Shown piece after piece: positions 36,994-46,130 of a stretch of DNA of 64,000 bases. This DNA comes from Marinobacter sp. F3R11 (GTDB lineage Bacteria > Pseudomonadota > Gammaproteobacteria > Pseudomonadales > Oleiphilaceae): positions 399,152 to 463,151 of the forward strand of contig NZ_QOCH01000013.1 in the NCBI RefSeq assembly GCF_003318275.1. The letters are read 5' to 3'. A program made the position numbers and the translations under genes. The notes beneath the pieces were generated by a model. It saw only the letters and a program-made list of their open reading frames with translations, was not told where the DNA came from and made no database searches. How positions within the stretch are numbered: position 1 is the stretch's first letter; every line of letters starts with the position of its first letter.

Positions 36994-38004
36994 GTGAAAC
37001 CTATGAGTAAAGCTACCTCCTGCAAAATGCCGGACATTCTGAACACCACGGACGGACAGGAACGGCGCGTGGGTGTTGAAATTGAATTATCCGGGCTTGG
37101 ATACGAGCAACTGGTAAGTCTTACAGCGAAGCTTCTTGGCGGGACTTCATCTCTGGAATCCCGCTATGTGAGCAAGCTTGAGACCCCTCTGGGGCCCTTT
37201 GTTATCGAACTGGACTCAGACCCTGTGAAAGACCTGGATCTGACAGATGACAGCATGCCTGAAGCTCTCCGTGAACTCGGGGGGCACGCGATGGATGTCA
37301 TAGATGCTGCGGCTGAGCGTATTGTTCCGCTGGAGATTGTCAGCCCTCCCATGCCGTTTTCGCAATTGCCGAAAATTGAAACTCTGGTCAGGGAGCTACG
37401 CGAGGCCGGAGCGCTTGGCAGCCGCGAAGCTATCTATTTTGCATTCGGGTTACAGCTTAACCCCGAACTTCCCGATCTCGGACCAGGCACGCTGGTTCGC
37501 TACATACAGGCCTTTGCCGCCCTCTACGAGTGGCTCAAGGCTCGCCACCAACTGGATATCAGCAGAAAGTTCACGCCTTATATCGAACCCTGGAGCGGTC
37601 GTTATACAGACCTGCTGATGAGGGAAGGCTACGCCCCGGACCAGCACCGGATGATGGTGGACTACCTGGAGACCAACCCCACACGTAACCGGGCCATGGA
37701 TCTTCTCCCTCTCTTTGCCTATCTGGACAAACCCCTTCTCGACCAGTATGTGACCGACCCCCGCATCAAGGCCCGGCCCACACTTCATTACCGGTTACCG
37801 GACTGTGACATCGACAACCCGGAATGGAACTTCTCCGATGTGTGGAATGACTGGGTTGTAGTGGAGCAGGTTGCCAACAATGCGAACGATCTGGCAGAGC
37901 TTCGCTCTCTGTTCCGGGAAAGCCGCGGGATCAGCCTGCACAACCTGACACACAGCTGGCTTGAAACTTCCGAAAACTGGCTGCACAGCAAAGGCTATGT
38001 CTAA
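36994..38004 (+). CDS. Amidoligase family protein (PF12224-like)
   Basis: This 336-residue protein matches the amidoligase (COOH-NH2 ligase, glutamine-synthetase-like fold) family predicted to form amide bonds in peptides or small molecules. The nucleotide/metal motif is near the N-terminus: RRVGVEIELSG (about 24-34). Later conserved stretches include IVPLEIVSPPMPF and YFAFGLQLNPELP. Start is uncertain: GTG 36994 and ATG 37003 lack ribosome binding sites, while ATG 36949 has a good one but is cut off by a TGA. It overlaps the amidotransferase gene by 8 bp, so the two products act together. The substrate is unknown. Confidence 0.85.
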   Translation: MKPMSKATSCKMPDILNTTDGQERRVGVEIELSGLGYEQLVSLTAKLLGGTSSLESRYVSKLETPLGPFVIELDSDPVKDLDLTDDSMPEALRELGGHAMDVIDAAAERIVPLEIVSPPMPFSQLPKIETLVRELREAGALGSREAIYFAFGLQLNPELPDLGPGTLVRYIQAFAALYEWLKARHQLDISRKFTPYIEPWSGRYTDLLMREGYAPDQHRMMVDYLETNPTRNRAMDLLPLFAYLDKPLLDQYVTDPRIKARPTLHYRLPDCDIDNPEWNFSDVWNDWVVVEQVANNANDLAELRSLFRESRGISLHNLTHSWLETSENWLHSKGYV

Positions 38005-38728
38005 GCGGGATTTTACGGAACACAACCTGCCCGGCCTAACCATTGGCATCAGCGGTCCTTCCCGCAAGCGTTTTGCCCAGAGACTGATCAGTTTTGGTCT
38101 GAGGCTGCAGGGTGCGAAACCCTATTACATCCGGCCCGGCTCCCGGGTGGACGTTTCAATGCTGGATGGGCTGGTGCTGTCAGGCGGCACACATGTTCAC
38201 CCCAGTCGCTATGGCCAGGAACCTCAGGTAAGCGCGCATTACGACCAGGCACGGGATATGACCGATTACAGCCTTCTGGAACAGGCAGAGTCCGTCGGAA
38301 TTCCGGTACTGGGCATCTGCCGGGGATCTCAGTTTATCAACATATTCCATGGTGGCTCCCTGTGCCAGAATGTAACACCCCTCCGAGTGAATACCCGACA
38401 CAGACCCTTGCTGCTGCCCATGCAAACTGTACAGGTAGTGAGCACCAGCCGTCTGGGAAAACTTATGCGGGCATCGGTAATTGGCGCCAACCGGATACAC
38501 AGCCAAGCCATAAAGCGTCTGGGTAAAAACCTGCAGGTAACAGCTGTAGACAACGACCTGTTTGTCCAGGCAATAGAAAGCACGCGGGGACAATGGCTGA
38601 TGGGACTGCAGTGGCATCCCGAGTATCTGCTTTATCACAGTGGGCACCGGCGGATTTTCAGCGAATTCGTGCAGGCAGCCCTTGCATTCAAACTGGACCG
38701 GCTGGAGCCTGAATCCAACCGAATCTGA
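37997..38728 (+). CDS. Class I glutamine amidotransferase / peptidase C26 family
   Basis: A 243-residue GATase-like hydrolase of the gamma-glutamyl hydrolase/PuuD type. The nucleophile is C108 in LGICRGSQ and the second dyad members are H207 and E209 in LQWHPEY. An oxyanion segment is visible as LSGGTHVHPSRY. The ATG at 37997 overlaps the amidoligase stop by 8 bp. In this class the enzyme either supplies ammonia or cleaves gamma-glutamyl bonds. With the amidoligase it could make or remove a gamma-glutamyl-type conjugate; that is inference. Its 3' end faces tamB. Confidence 0.88.
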   Translation: MSKRDFTEHNLPGLTIGISGPSRKRFAQRLISFGLRLQGAKPYYIRPGSRVDVSMLDGLVLSGGTHVHPSRYGQEPQVSAHYDQARDMTDYSLLEQAESVGIPVLGICRGSQFINIFHGGSLCQNVTPLRVNTRHRPLLLPMQTVQVVSTSRLGKLMRASVIGANRIHSQAIKRLGKNLQVTAVDNDLFVQAIESTRGQWLMGLQWHPEYLLYHSGHRRIFSEFVQAALAFKLDRLEPESNRI

Positions 38729-38810
38729 CGTTACACCCGATTTTGGCCAAGCACATATTATGGCCGGAAATCAGCGCATCAGTGAATGCGACATTTGAAC
38801 TGGACTGAAC

Positions 38811-41800
38811 TCAGAAGTCCCGGGTATAGAAAATATCCAGAGAAGCTGCCAGCCCGCTGGCAGCTTCAAGATAGAAGTACTTACCCAGGTCATAGCGTAA
38901 CGCCACTGTGCTGATCGGCTCAAAAATCCCCACCCCGTAGCGAATACTCAGTTCGTCGGTCAGGTAACCACTCGCCACAACGGACGTCTGGTCCCCACTA
39001 CCCTCAGCTTCCAGCGTCAACTCACGAATTCCAAAACCTTCCCCGATCTCACCGGTTACTTTGTTCACCTGGGTCAGCCCCAGAGATATAGCCGCCCGGC
39101 TCATCTGGCCATCATCCGTCTGGCCTCCCGGTGCCCGGCCAAGAACCACATAAGACAAGGCATCTGACTGCGGCATATCAGGGCTGGAGAACACCTCTGT
39201 GGTCGGCGATGTAACCGAGCCACTCAGGCGAATCCCGGCCACAACCGTGTCGACCTGCCTCACGGCTTCAATATCGAGATAGGGCTCAACCAGACTGCCA
39301 AGAAACAGCAATCGTGCGCGCCGTAACTCTAGCTCCTGCCCATAGGCTTCGTACTGACCATCCACTAGCTGCAGTGTACCCCGGGTGTCCATATCATTTC
39401 CGATCCGCAGAGTACCCTCCAGATCGCCTGTCACACCGAACGCAACAAAGCTCACCTGGTCTTCACCCACGACAACCGTGACATCCATATTCATTGATCG
39501 GACAAGGGGTTCCTCCACCTCAACTCCGATAATAACTTCATCTTCGGAAACAGAGACAGCCTGTGCCGGCAAACCTTTTATTTCGATGTCTCCCCGAGGC
39601 ACATCGATACGGCCTTCCACGCGCAAAGTACCCTCGCGGAATTCAATGGCCAGATCCGGCGCCACCTCCAGATGGGCGTACGGCTCCAGGCTGAACGGCA
39701 ACCTGTCACCGCTGATACGAATCTCACCACCTGGTGCGTCCTGCCAATCAATCCCTCCCCGGATAAGTAGCTCGCTACGATCGCTGCTGCCAACCCTACC
39801 ATTAACCTTGGCGGAATAGCCCTCAAGCTCGAGGCTCGCAACTACCTCTTCCATAGGCAACGGAAGGCGCGGATCCACTACCCGTCCTTTAGTTAGAGCG
39901 ATCTCCCCACGTACAGACGGCTTCATGAGCGGCCCGGAAATGCTGCCTTCACCATTCACTTCTCCGACCACCTCTTCAAGCCCGGCAAAAAGCCCGGCCA
40001 GTGCAATATCAAGACCTTCCAGTCTGAACTGGCCTTCAACAGAACGGTCTTCCGCCATTGGATCCAACGTCATACTCACAGTAAGCCTACCCAGCTCAGG
40101 GCCTGACAGTCGCAATGCAAGATCCGCCTCATCGGGCTTGAGCTTCAGCTCCGTCGCCAGAGCGTCATAACTCAGGCTCTCCCACTCACCATCCACAAGC
40201 AGCTCAAACCTGCCTTCACCAGCATCAAGCGTTATGCTGCCGTCCGGGCCATTTGCACCAGAAGTAAAGCCAACCTGACCGCTGATACCCGAGTGCCAGC
40301 GGAGCGTCTCAGGCAGAACCGGAGCCAAAGCCGAGGCTGGAAAACTATCGATACGGTAAGCAATAAAAGGTACCGGTAGCAGGACCTGGTCATCCGCACA
40401 AACAGAACTCAGCTGCCAGCGCCAGCAATGGGCCGAAAACCTGAGCTCTCCACTGTCCGTGTACGTCAGCCCGGCCGGAGATTCCAGCAACCAGCTCTGT
40501 TCCGGCCCTGGCAAATCAATTACTCCACGAGTCAGCTGGCCCTGCCAGCTTTTCCACGCCTGACCGGCAGCCCCCTGAAAATCCAGCTGCACCCGAGCTT
40601 CTTCATGGAGAGCATCAATAGCAACCTCATGGCTGCTCCGGGTACCCCCGGCCCTGACCGTAAGAGACTCAATATTTTGCCCCGAGACAGCTAAACCCTT
40701 GCCTTGCAATTGAGTGTCGAGACGAAATCCGGATTCCAGATTCGCATCAAGGCTTAGGGCATCAACGACCAAAAGGTCTTGCCAGCGAAGTTTGACCGCA
40801 CTTGCAGTTAACACCGCCAGGGGGTCATCGGAAGTACCCGCAAGCTTGAGTTGCAGGTCGGCCTCCCCACCAAGGCCCGGCAGTATTTTCTCCGGATCCG
40901 GTAGTTTGAGAGCCAGGTCAGCCTGCAACTCCCTGCCCCATTTACCACTGCCTTCAAGGCGATTCTCACCAACAGCCAGCTTCAGCTCCGGCACAATCCA
41001 GTCTCCGCCAGAGGTGTCAAGCCGGCCAGCCGCGACCGTCGGGCTGGAGCGCCACTGCCCGTTAAGATCCCAGCTGGCTTTCATTGCCGGAACCGGCTCG
41101 CCTGTAAGCTGCCCCTCTGTAGTGACCTGACCACTGAGACTTGCCTCAAGAACCGGCACCCAGTACCCGGGATTGAAATTTGTAAGATCCAGGGCCGCCT
41201 GCCAGCTCAGCGGGCCAGAAAAATTAACAGAGCCAGCGCCCGAGAGTGAACCTGCTCCTGTTAGCGCAGAAAGTTCTGTCAACCGCACATGGCTCGCATC
41301 GCCATCAATTGCTGTCGCCAACTCAGCCGGACCCAGCGGGCCGTCAACTTCAGCTGTGAGGGTGGCCTGATAACGGCCATCGCGCCAAACGGCATCACCA
41401 TCCAGCCTATTTAGCGCTACAGGAGGTTTGTCCATTCCGGCAATCAGCGAATACCATGGAAACTGTCGGAGTTGTACATTCGCTTCCGCACTGAGACCGC
41501 CCTGCCATTGCGCACTGCCGGTTACCACAAGTGTTTGTGGTGCCATATCGGTATCACCTTGGGCGGGCCTGTCTGTCGAGGCAAGCTCCAGCCGGATAGA
41601 TCGAGCCTCAGCAGTCGTCACCAGGCCTGAAAGTGCCAGATCTACCGGACCTTCTGTGCCCGGAAGCCTCGCCTGTCCGCTCGCTGTAAATCCATGCCTG
41701 AGGCTACCGCTAGCCTCAAGGGACCAGTCTTTCAGGATCAGGGTTTCTGGCAGGGCTTCAGCCACCCTGAACTCTTTCGAAGTTATTCGTACCCGTGCAG

Positions 41801-42629
41801 GCAGGTCTGACGCCAATGGTTGAATCTTGCCCTCCAGAGCGGCATTCAGATAGCCTCGGCTCTGGCCTGAAAGCGCCAGGTCCCTTACACTGCCGGAAAG
41901 CACCAGATCAACCGCCCAGGATTCACCGTAGGGCGGCGGCAGACTGGCGTTTACCTCCAGATTTACCGGCCAGTCCCGCCTTGATTCCAGGCGGCCAGAG
42001 GCCTCCACAATATAATCGTCAAGCTGGTAATAAACCTGGTCTAGTTGCCAGTCGGTCCCGGAACCACCACCACTGAGCTCAAACCTGTCCCACACCTTGC
42101 TGCCATTAAAGGTGAACACTCCCAAAGTCACATCATTAACCCGAAGCCCCAGGGGTAATTCCAGTTCAGGCAGGCTGATTCCCCCGGCAGGGTCAGATTT
42201 TTGTCCGGTTGGCTGCACACTGACGTCCAGCTGCTTTACGTGAAGCTTTTCAAGGCAGATCTGCAGATCAAAAAGGCAGAACGGCGCCCAGTCTATGACC
42301 GGCGACTCAACCGCCACATCAACACCGTACCCTCTCCACTCAAGGTGATCCGCCTGCCAGCTTCCGAGCAAGGAGCCATGGTCATTAACAGCTTCGAGCC
42401 CTGGTATCTGGTCGATAACCCAGGCTGTGCCCGTCTCTGAGCGCAATGCCAGCAAGGTTAGCGAAACCAGTACCACAGGTAAGAGCACAAACAACCCAGC
42501 GAACAGCAGCAACCAGAACCGAAAACGCCCTCTCCGCCGGGACTGAGGCTGACCTGAATGATCCGTTTGCCCGCTGTCTTTATGCCTGTCTGTCACAGCT
42601 CCGGCCCCATTGAGAAATGAATGCGCCAC
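38811..42629 (-). CDS. tamB: TamB translocation and assembly module protein
   Basis: TamB is the long inner-membrane-anchored periplasmic protein that, with TamA, bridges to the outer membrane; it is linked to autotransporter assembly and phospholipid transport. The 1272-residue protein has one N-terminal membrane segment (about 38-62) followed by long beta-strand-rich AsmA/TamB-type repeats. The DUF490 domain is at the C-terminus, with typical RIGNDMDTRGTLQLVDGQYE and an end YLEAASGLAASLDIFYTRDF in blocks. The open frame starts at 42629 inside tamA; a GTG at 42596 overlapping the tamA stop (GTGA) is a good alternative. Confidence 0.92.
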   Translation of the reverse strand: MAHSFLNGAGAVTDRHKDSGQTDHSGQPQSRRRGRFRFWLLLFAGLFVLLPVVLVSLTLLALRSETGTAWVIDQIPGLEAVNDHGSLLGSWQADHLEWRGYGVDVAVESPVIDWAPFCLFDLQICLEKLHVKQLDVSVQPTGQKSDPAGGISLPELELPLGLRVNDVTLGVFTFNGSKVWDRFELSGGGSGTDWQLDQVYYQLDDYIVEASGRLESRRDWPVNLEVNASLPPPYGESWAVDLVLSGSVRDLALSGQSRGYLNAALEGKIQPLASDLPARVRITSKEFRVAEALPETLILKDWSLEASGSLRHGFTASGQARLPGTEGPVDLALSGLVTTAEARSIRLELASTDRPAQGDTDMAPQTLVVTGSAQWQGGLSAEANVQLRQFPWYSLIAGMDKPPVALNRLDGDAVWRDGRYQATLTAEVDGPLGPAELATAIDGDASHVRLTELSALTGAGSLSGAGSVNFSGPLSWQAALDLTNFNPGYWVPVLEASLSGQVTTEGQLTGEPVPAMKASWDLNGQWRSSPTVAAGRLDTSGGDWIVPELKLAVGENRLEGSGKWGRELQADLALKLPDPEKILPGLGGEADLQLKLAGTSDDPLAVLTASAVKLRWQDLLVVDALSLDANLESGFRLDTQLQGKGLAVSGQNIESLTVRAGGTRSSHEVAIDALHEEARVQLDFQGAAGQAWKSWQGQLTRGVIDLPGPEQSWLLESPAGLTYTDSGELRFSAHCWRWQLSSVCADDQVLLPVPFIAYRIDSFPASALAPVLPETLRWHSGISGQVGFTSGANGPDGSITLDAGEGRFELLVDGEWESLSYDALATELKLKPDEADLALRLSGPELGRLTVSMTLDPMAEDRSVEGQFRLEGLDIALAGLFAGLEEVVGEVNGEGSISGPLMKPSVRGEIALTKGRVVDPRLPLPMEEVVASLELEGYSAKVNGRVGSSDRSELLIRGGIDWQDAPGGEIRISGDRLPFSLEPYAHLEVAPDLAIEFREGTLRVEGRIDVPRGDIEIKGLPAQAVSVSEDEVIIGVEVEEPLVRSMNMDVTVVVGEDQVSFVAFGVTGDLEGTLRIGNDMDTRGTLQLVDGQYEAYGQELELRRARLLFLGSLVEPYLDIEAVRQVDTVVAGIRLSGSVTSPTTEVFSSPDMPQSDALSYVVLGRAPGGQTDDGQMSRAAISLGLTQVNKVTGEIGEGFGIRELTLEAEGSGDQTSVVASGYLTDELSIRYGVGIFEPISTVALRYDLGKYFYLEAASGLAASLDIFYTRDF

Positions 42630-44347
42630 CCGCCACCCAGTTCCGGATCAAGGCCTTTGGCAATATCCAGGCGCAAGGGCCCCAGGGGGCTGATCCAGCG
42701 AATACCGGCACCGGCACCAGTCGCAAGGGGATCAAGCAGATCATTGACAGCATTGCCGTGGTCAACAAACAGGGCAGCGCGCCATTTTTCTGCAAACTGG
42801 TACTGGTATTCCGCACTACCCACCATAATGTAGCGGCCACCTACCTTGACGCCATTTTCATTTTCCGGAGACAAGCTTTCATAGGCATAACCGCGAACGC
42901 TCTGATCGCCGCCGGCAAAGAAACGCAGAGAAGGCGGCACATCCTCGAATTCATTAGTTGCTATGCCTCCAACCTGAAAGCGGGACAAAAAGCGATGCTT
43001 ATCCGCAAGTGTAAACAGGCCCTTGGCAATCGCATTTACATGCAGGATATCCACGCTGGAGAGAACCGCTCTGTGAGCACCACTCACATCAAGCTGTAAA
43101 CGATAACCCCGGGACGGATCCAGGGGCGAATCAATGTGCAGTTTGGAATAGCCCGCGCCGGGTAGCAGCAGCGAACTCGTCCCTTTTTCATCATCACCAA
43201 TATTGAAGCGCTCGCCTTCCCAACGCACAGAGAGCACCTGTAACCAGCCCTCATCCAGCTGATGTTGCCATTGCTGCCCGAGTGTCAGCAGCTCGGACTC
43301 AACACTCTCAATATCTTCACGCTGATAACCCGCCGTAAGCCGGATCAGATCCGTCATGGGAGGATCCAGCGGCAATTCATACCAGGTACTCAGATTCTGT
43401 CTGGGTTCTGACAACTCAGTGTCAGCGCCCCGCCGGTGCCCCATCGGGTTGATCCAGTGCTCTCGCCAGGTGCCCCGAAAGCGAGGCCCGACATCCGTGG
43501 AAAAACCCAGCCCGGCAGATATGGAACGAGGGGGCCGACGGGTCAGTCCAACCTGCACAGGAATCACACCATTTTCTGCGCTGTCGGGTGAGGCATCAAT
43601 GTCGACACCAGAGAAATAGCCACTGCTCAGGAGATCACTATTTAGCTTTGCTATTTCATCCGCATGATAGGCAATACCCGGTTCAAAAGTTACAAATTCA
43701 TCAAGAAGCCGAGGCTCGAACCAGTGCCCTTCTTCATAGGTGACGGATCCAAGCCGATACCGGTCGCCGCTGTCGAACACAATAGTAATATCGGCAGTAC
43801 CGGCTTCCGGATCTACTTCGAGAGTACGGGTAACAAAACGGCCATCGAAGTAACCACGGCGCCGGGCCCTGGACTGAAGGGCGTTTCGGAGATTAGTGTA
43901 TTCACCATGATTCAGAACATCGCCTTCTGCGGGGTGCTCTGGCAGATTGTCTGTGAAAAGCTCATCAGAAGCAGCCGCACCACGAATCTCAACGTTTCGG
44001 GACTTAACCCGTACCGGATCCCCGGGGGCAATATTCAAAAGCAACCGGGGAGGATCATCCGAGCCGCCCTCATCAACCTGCCAAGTCATTGTGGGATTGT
44101 AATAACCCAGTGCACGCAATGCCTTGCTGGCCTGCTTGACCGCGGTCGATGCATATCGGCGCAGATTGCCCGCACTTCGACCTTCTACCTCGCCAATGAA
44201 CGCTTCAGCATTTTCCCGGAGCCCGGGATAGTCTCCGTCGACACGCACTTCAACTTGCTGAGCCAGACTCAGGGTCGACCACAGCAAAAGCACCAGGCCC
44301 GGCAGCCGGATCAGACCAGATTTCAACATATGATCAAGTAGTAGCAT
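42593..44347 (-). CDS. tamA: TamA outer membrane translocation protein (Omp85 family)
   Basis: TamA is the outer-membrane barrel partner of TamB. The 584-residue product has a signal peptide (about 7-30, GLVLLLWSTLSLA), three POTRA domains (about 30-270) and a C-terminal Omp85 barrel with the lid-loop motif SVRGYAYESLSPEN and a closing IDIAKGL-type strand, here RLDIAKGLDPELGGGWRIHF. Start is either ATG 44347 or 44329; both lack a strong ribosome binding site. It overlaps tamB, with which it forms an operon. Confidence 0.93.
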   Translation of the reverse strand: MLLLDHMLKSGLIRLPGLVLLLWSTLSLAQQVEVRVDGDYPGLRENAEAFIGEVEGRSAGNLRRYASTAVKQASKALRALGYYNPTMTWQVDEGGSDDPPRLLLNIAPGDPVRVKSRNVEIRGAAASDELFTDNLPEHPAEGDVLNHGEYTNLRNALQSRARRRGYFDGRFVTRTLEVDPEAGTADITIVFDSGDRYRLGSVTYEEGHWFEPRLLDEFVTFEPGIAYHADEIAKLNSDLLSSGYFSGVDIDASPDSAENGVIPVQVGLTRRPPRSISAGLGFSTDVGPRFRGTWREHWINPMGHRRGADTELSEPRQNLSTWYELPLDPPMTDLIRLTAGYQREDIESVESELLTLGQQWQHQLDEGWLQVLSVRWEGERFNIGDDEKGTSSLLLPGAGYSKLHIDSPLDPSRGYRLQLDVSGAHRAVLSSVDILHVNAIAKGLFTLADKHRFLSRFQVGGIATNEFEDVPPSLRFFAGGDQSVRGYAYESLSPENENGVKVGGRYIMVGSAEYQYQFAEKWRAALFVDHGNAVNDLLDPLATGAGAGIRWISPLGPLRLDIAKGLDPELGGGWRIHFSMGPEL

Positions 44348-44529
44348 CCGGCAGTTTCAGTGTTGGTCGTAACAGGAATGATGATAGTGATTATCGCTCA
44401 AGCGTGAGAGTTTAATGTCGGCCGGTCAAGTTAATCCGCGCGTGGGCAATTCGTCGGCCGGCCTCAAATACGCTAACCTGTGGGACAATCTGCGAGCGCT
44501 ATTACACCACAGAGGGCGGATACCAGCGA

Positions 44530-45537
44530 ATGCTGAAAATAAACCGAGAGAACCTGAAATCCAGTCACCAGCTCACCTGGTTCATTATCGACTTCCTGAT
44601 GCTGGGTCTCCTCATCATCAACCTCACGTTCATAATCTGGGATTCAATCTATAACTTTGCCGCCATTCAAAGCGTTCTGAAAGAGCAGATCCCTGCGTTC
44701 TACACCCTGTACCAGCCTGTACACGAAAATTTTATCTTCTATGATTTCATGTTCGTAACTGTCTTTCTGACCGAATTTTTTGTTCGCTGGGGCTATGCCA
44801 TCCGCGCCAAAGTGTACGACCGCTGGTACTTTTACCCTTTTATTCACTGGTACGACCTTGTTGGCTGCATCCCGGTAGGAAGCTTGAGGTTCCTGCGGAT
44901 TCTGCGGGTTATTTCCATTGTATATCGCCTGCACCAGTACAAAATCATCGATGTGACCAGTACCGGCATATACCGCTTCGTGAACTTCTACTACGAAGCC
45001 TTTATGGAGGAATTATCGGATCGCATTGTGGTTAAAGTACTGAGCGGCGTTCAGCATGAGATAAAACTCGGCTCACCGCTGTTTGAGAAAATCCAGAATG
45101 ATATCCTGTACCCGCGCCGAGAGATGCTCTCCAGCTGGATATCTCAACGAGTCGCAGAAGCTGCGAAAGAAGGCTATGTCCCCAACCGAGGGGCCTTGAG
45201 AAGCTATCTGGAAGACAGGGTTAATCATGCCCTGAAACAGAATACGGAACTGTCTAGATTGAAATACCTGCCCGTTGTGGGGTCAACCATTCAGGAAACG
45301 CTCGAGGACGCTGTCGGCGATATTGTCGCGAACGTTATCCAGCAGATTCTCGAAGACCTTGCCTCTTCATCAAACCACGCGTTTATTGAAGACATCGTAA
45401 ACACCTTCATCCGGGGCCCGGGTATGCCGGATAGCACAGAGACAAGAAACGAGGCGCTGATCGCACTGATCATTGAAATCATTGACGCTATCAAAGGCCA
45501 GGTCAGGGTCAAGCGCTGGCGGGAGCAGCTTCCATAA
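44530..45537 (+). CDS. Membrane protein with voltage-sensor-like domain, no visible pore
   Basis: A 335-residue protein with four membrane segments in its first 140 residues: about 17-37, 69-88, 100-116, and 119-134. The fourth has arginines at every third position (RFLRILRVISIVYRL, R120, R123, R126), the S4 signature of voltage-sensing domains. No S5-S6 pore or selectivity-filter motif follows. Instead residues 150-335 are a soluble, helix-rich region (EELSDRIVVKVLSGVQHEIK and VGDIVANVIQQILEDL). It could be a proton-channel or voltage-controlled scaffold. Homologs exist in related bacteria as ion transporter or hypothetical proteins, but I do not know a tested function. Confidence 0.75.
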   Translation: MLKINRENLKSSHQLTWFIIDFLMLGLLIINLTFIIWDSIYNFAAIQSVLKEQIPAFYTLYQPVHENFIFYDFMFVTVFLTEFFVRWGYAIRAKVYDRWYFYPFIHWYDLVGCIPVGSLRFLRILRVISIVYRLHQYKIIDVTSTGIYRFVNFYYEAFMEELSDRIVVKVLSGVQHEIKLGSPLFEKIQNDILYPRREMLSSWISQRVAEAAKEGYVPNRGALRSYLEDRVNHALKQNTELSRLKYLPVVGSTIQETLEDAVGDIVANVIQQILEDLASSSNHAFIEDIVNTFIRGPGMPDSTETRNEALIALIIEIIDAIKGQVRVKRWREQLP

Positions 45538-45810
45538 GGGCATGACAAAAGCACTGATTTTCACCCCGGCTGGCTCACTCAAAGGTCGCAATGAAATCAA
45601 TGCACTTGTCTGGGAAACGCCTATGCCCAGAGCAGCCAGGCCAATCGGTATTCCTACCCACAAATCACTTTCGCCTGCTCTTATCACCAGACAAAGCGCA
45701 ACAATAAACAGAACACTGCCGATAGCCATTACAAGCGGGATGGTGAATCATCATTGAGGCAGTCGGATGATCAATGGCATTGCCATCAGGTCATATAGGG
45801 TGGGCTTGGC

Positions 45811-45887
45811 GGCCAGTCAGTTTCCCCCTCACTATTAAGAGCAAGGCCTTGCGCTACTTGCTTTGAAACTAGGAAAACTGGCTGGGG
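45811..45887. repeat. Imperfect inverted repeat around a GCAAGGCCTTGC palindrome
   Basis: The left arm near 45811-45828 (CCAGTCAGTTTCCCC core) and right arm near 45871-45887 (GGAAAACTGGCTGGGG core) are near reverse complements with one length difference. A perfect 12-bp palindrome GCAAGGCCTTGC is at 45841-45852. It may be the edge of an inserted segment or a terminator-like structure. Confidence 0.45.
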
Positions 45888-45938
45888 GCTTTTAGGGCTT
45901 TGAGATTTGGCTCGCCCGCTCTTTCCTCAAAAACAAGC

Positions 45939-45983
45939 ACAATAAGCGAATTTTGGCACAATACAATAAGCGAACAACGGCAC
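45939..45983. repeat. Direct repeat pair of 21 bp, 24-bp period
   Basis: ACAATAAGCGAA-N5-GGCAC-type units lie at 45939-45959 and 45963-45983. They share ACAATAAGCGAA and the GGCAC end and differ only in the middle (TTTT against CAAC). They lie directly upstream of the hipBA operators and could be recombinase or regulator binding sites. Confidence 0.5.
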
Positions 45984-46003
45984 GTAGAAGCACTTCGATA
46001 AAA

Positions 46004-46127
46004 GCAACATATATGCCTCTTTTTACAACTGAAATGCTTTAACCTCGAAAAAGAAACTTATATGTTGCTAACGCAAAAAAAAGAAACTAATATGTTTCTT
46101 AATTGTAAATAGCAACATATACGTTTC
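46004..46127. promoter_or_regulatory. hipBA operator array: four 16-bp palindromic sites
   Basis: Four related 16-mers occur: GCAACATATATGCCTC (46004), GAAACTTATATGTTGC (46053), GAAACTAATATGTTTC (46083) and GCAACATATACGTTTC (46112). They share the palindrome GNAAC-N6-GTTNC, most degenerate in the first. Centres are 49, 30 and 29 bp apart, close to whole helical turns. The last site ends 3 bp before the hipB ATG. The expected binder is HipB, giving cooperative autorepression. Confidence 0.8.
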
Positions 46128-46130
46128 ATT

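Larger units (their letters stand above)
45538..46130. other. Gene-poor gap holding repeats and the hipB operators
   Basis: This 593-bp stretch has no gene I can support. A minus-strand open frame at 45370-45729 with two hydrophobic stretches overlaps the previous gene and is rejected. 45811-45887 has an imperfect inverted repeat, 45939-45983 a direct repeat, and 46004-46127 the operator array. The AT content rises sharply from about 45930. Confidence 0.6.

Noticed and set aside
45370..45729. Minus-strand 119-codon ORF with two hydrophobic stretches
   Set aside because: Half of it overlaps the conserved voltage-sensor-like gene on the other strand, and it has no ribosome binding site. The hydrophobic part is outside the overlap, so a small membrane protein is not fully excluded.
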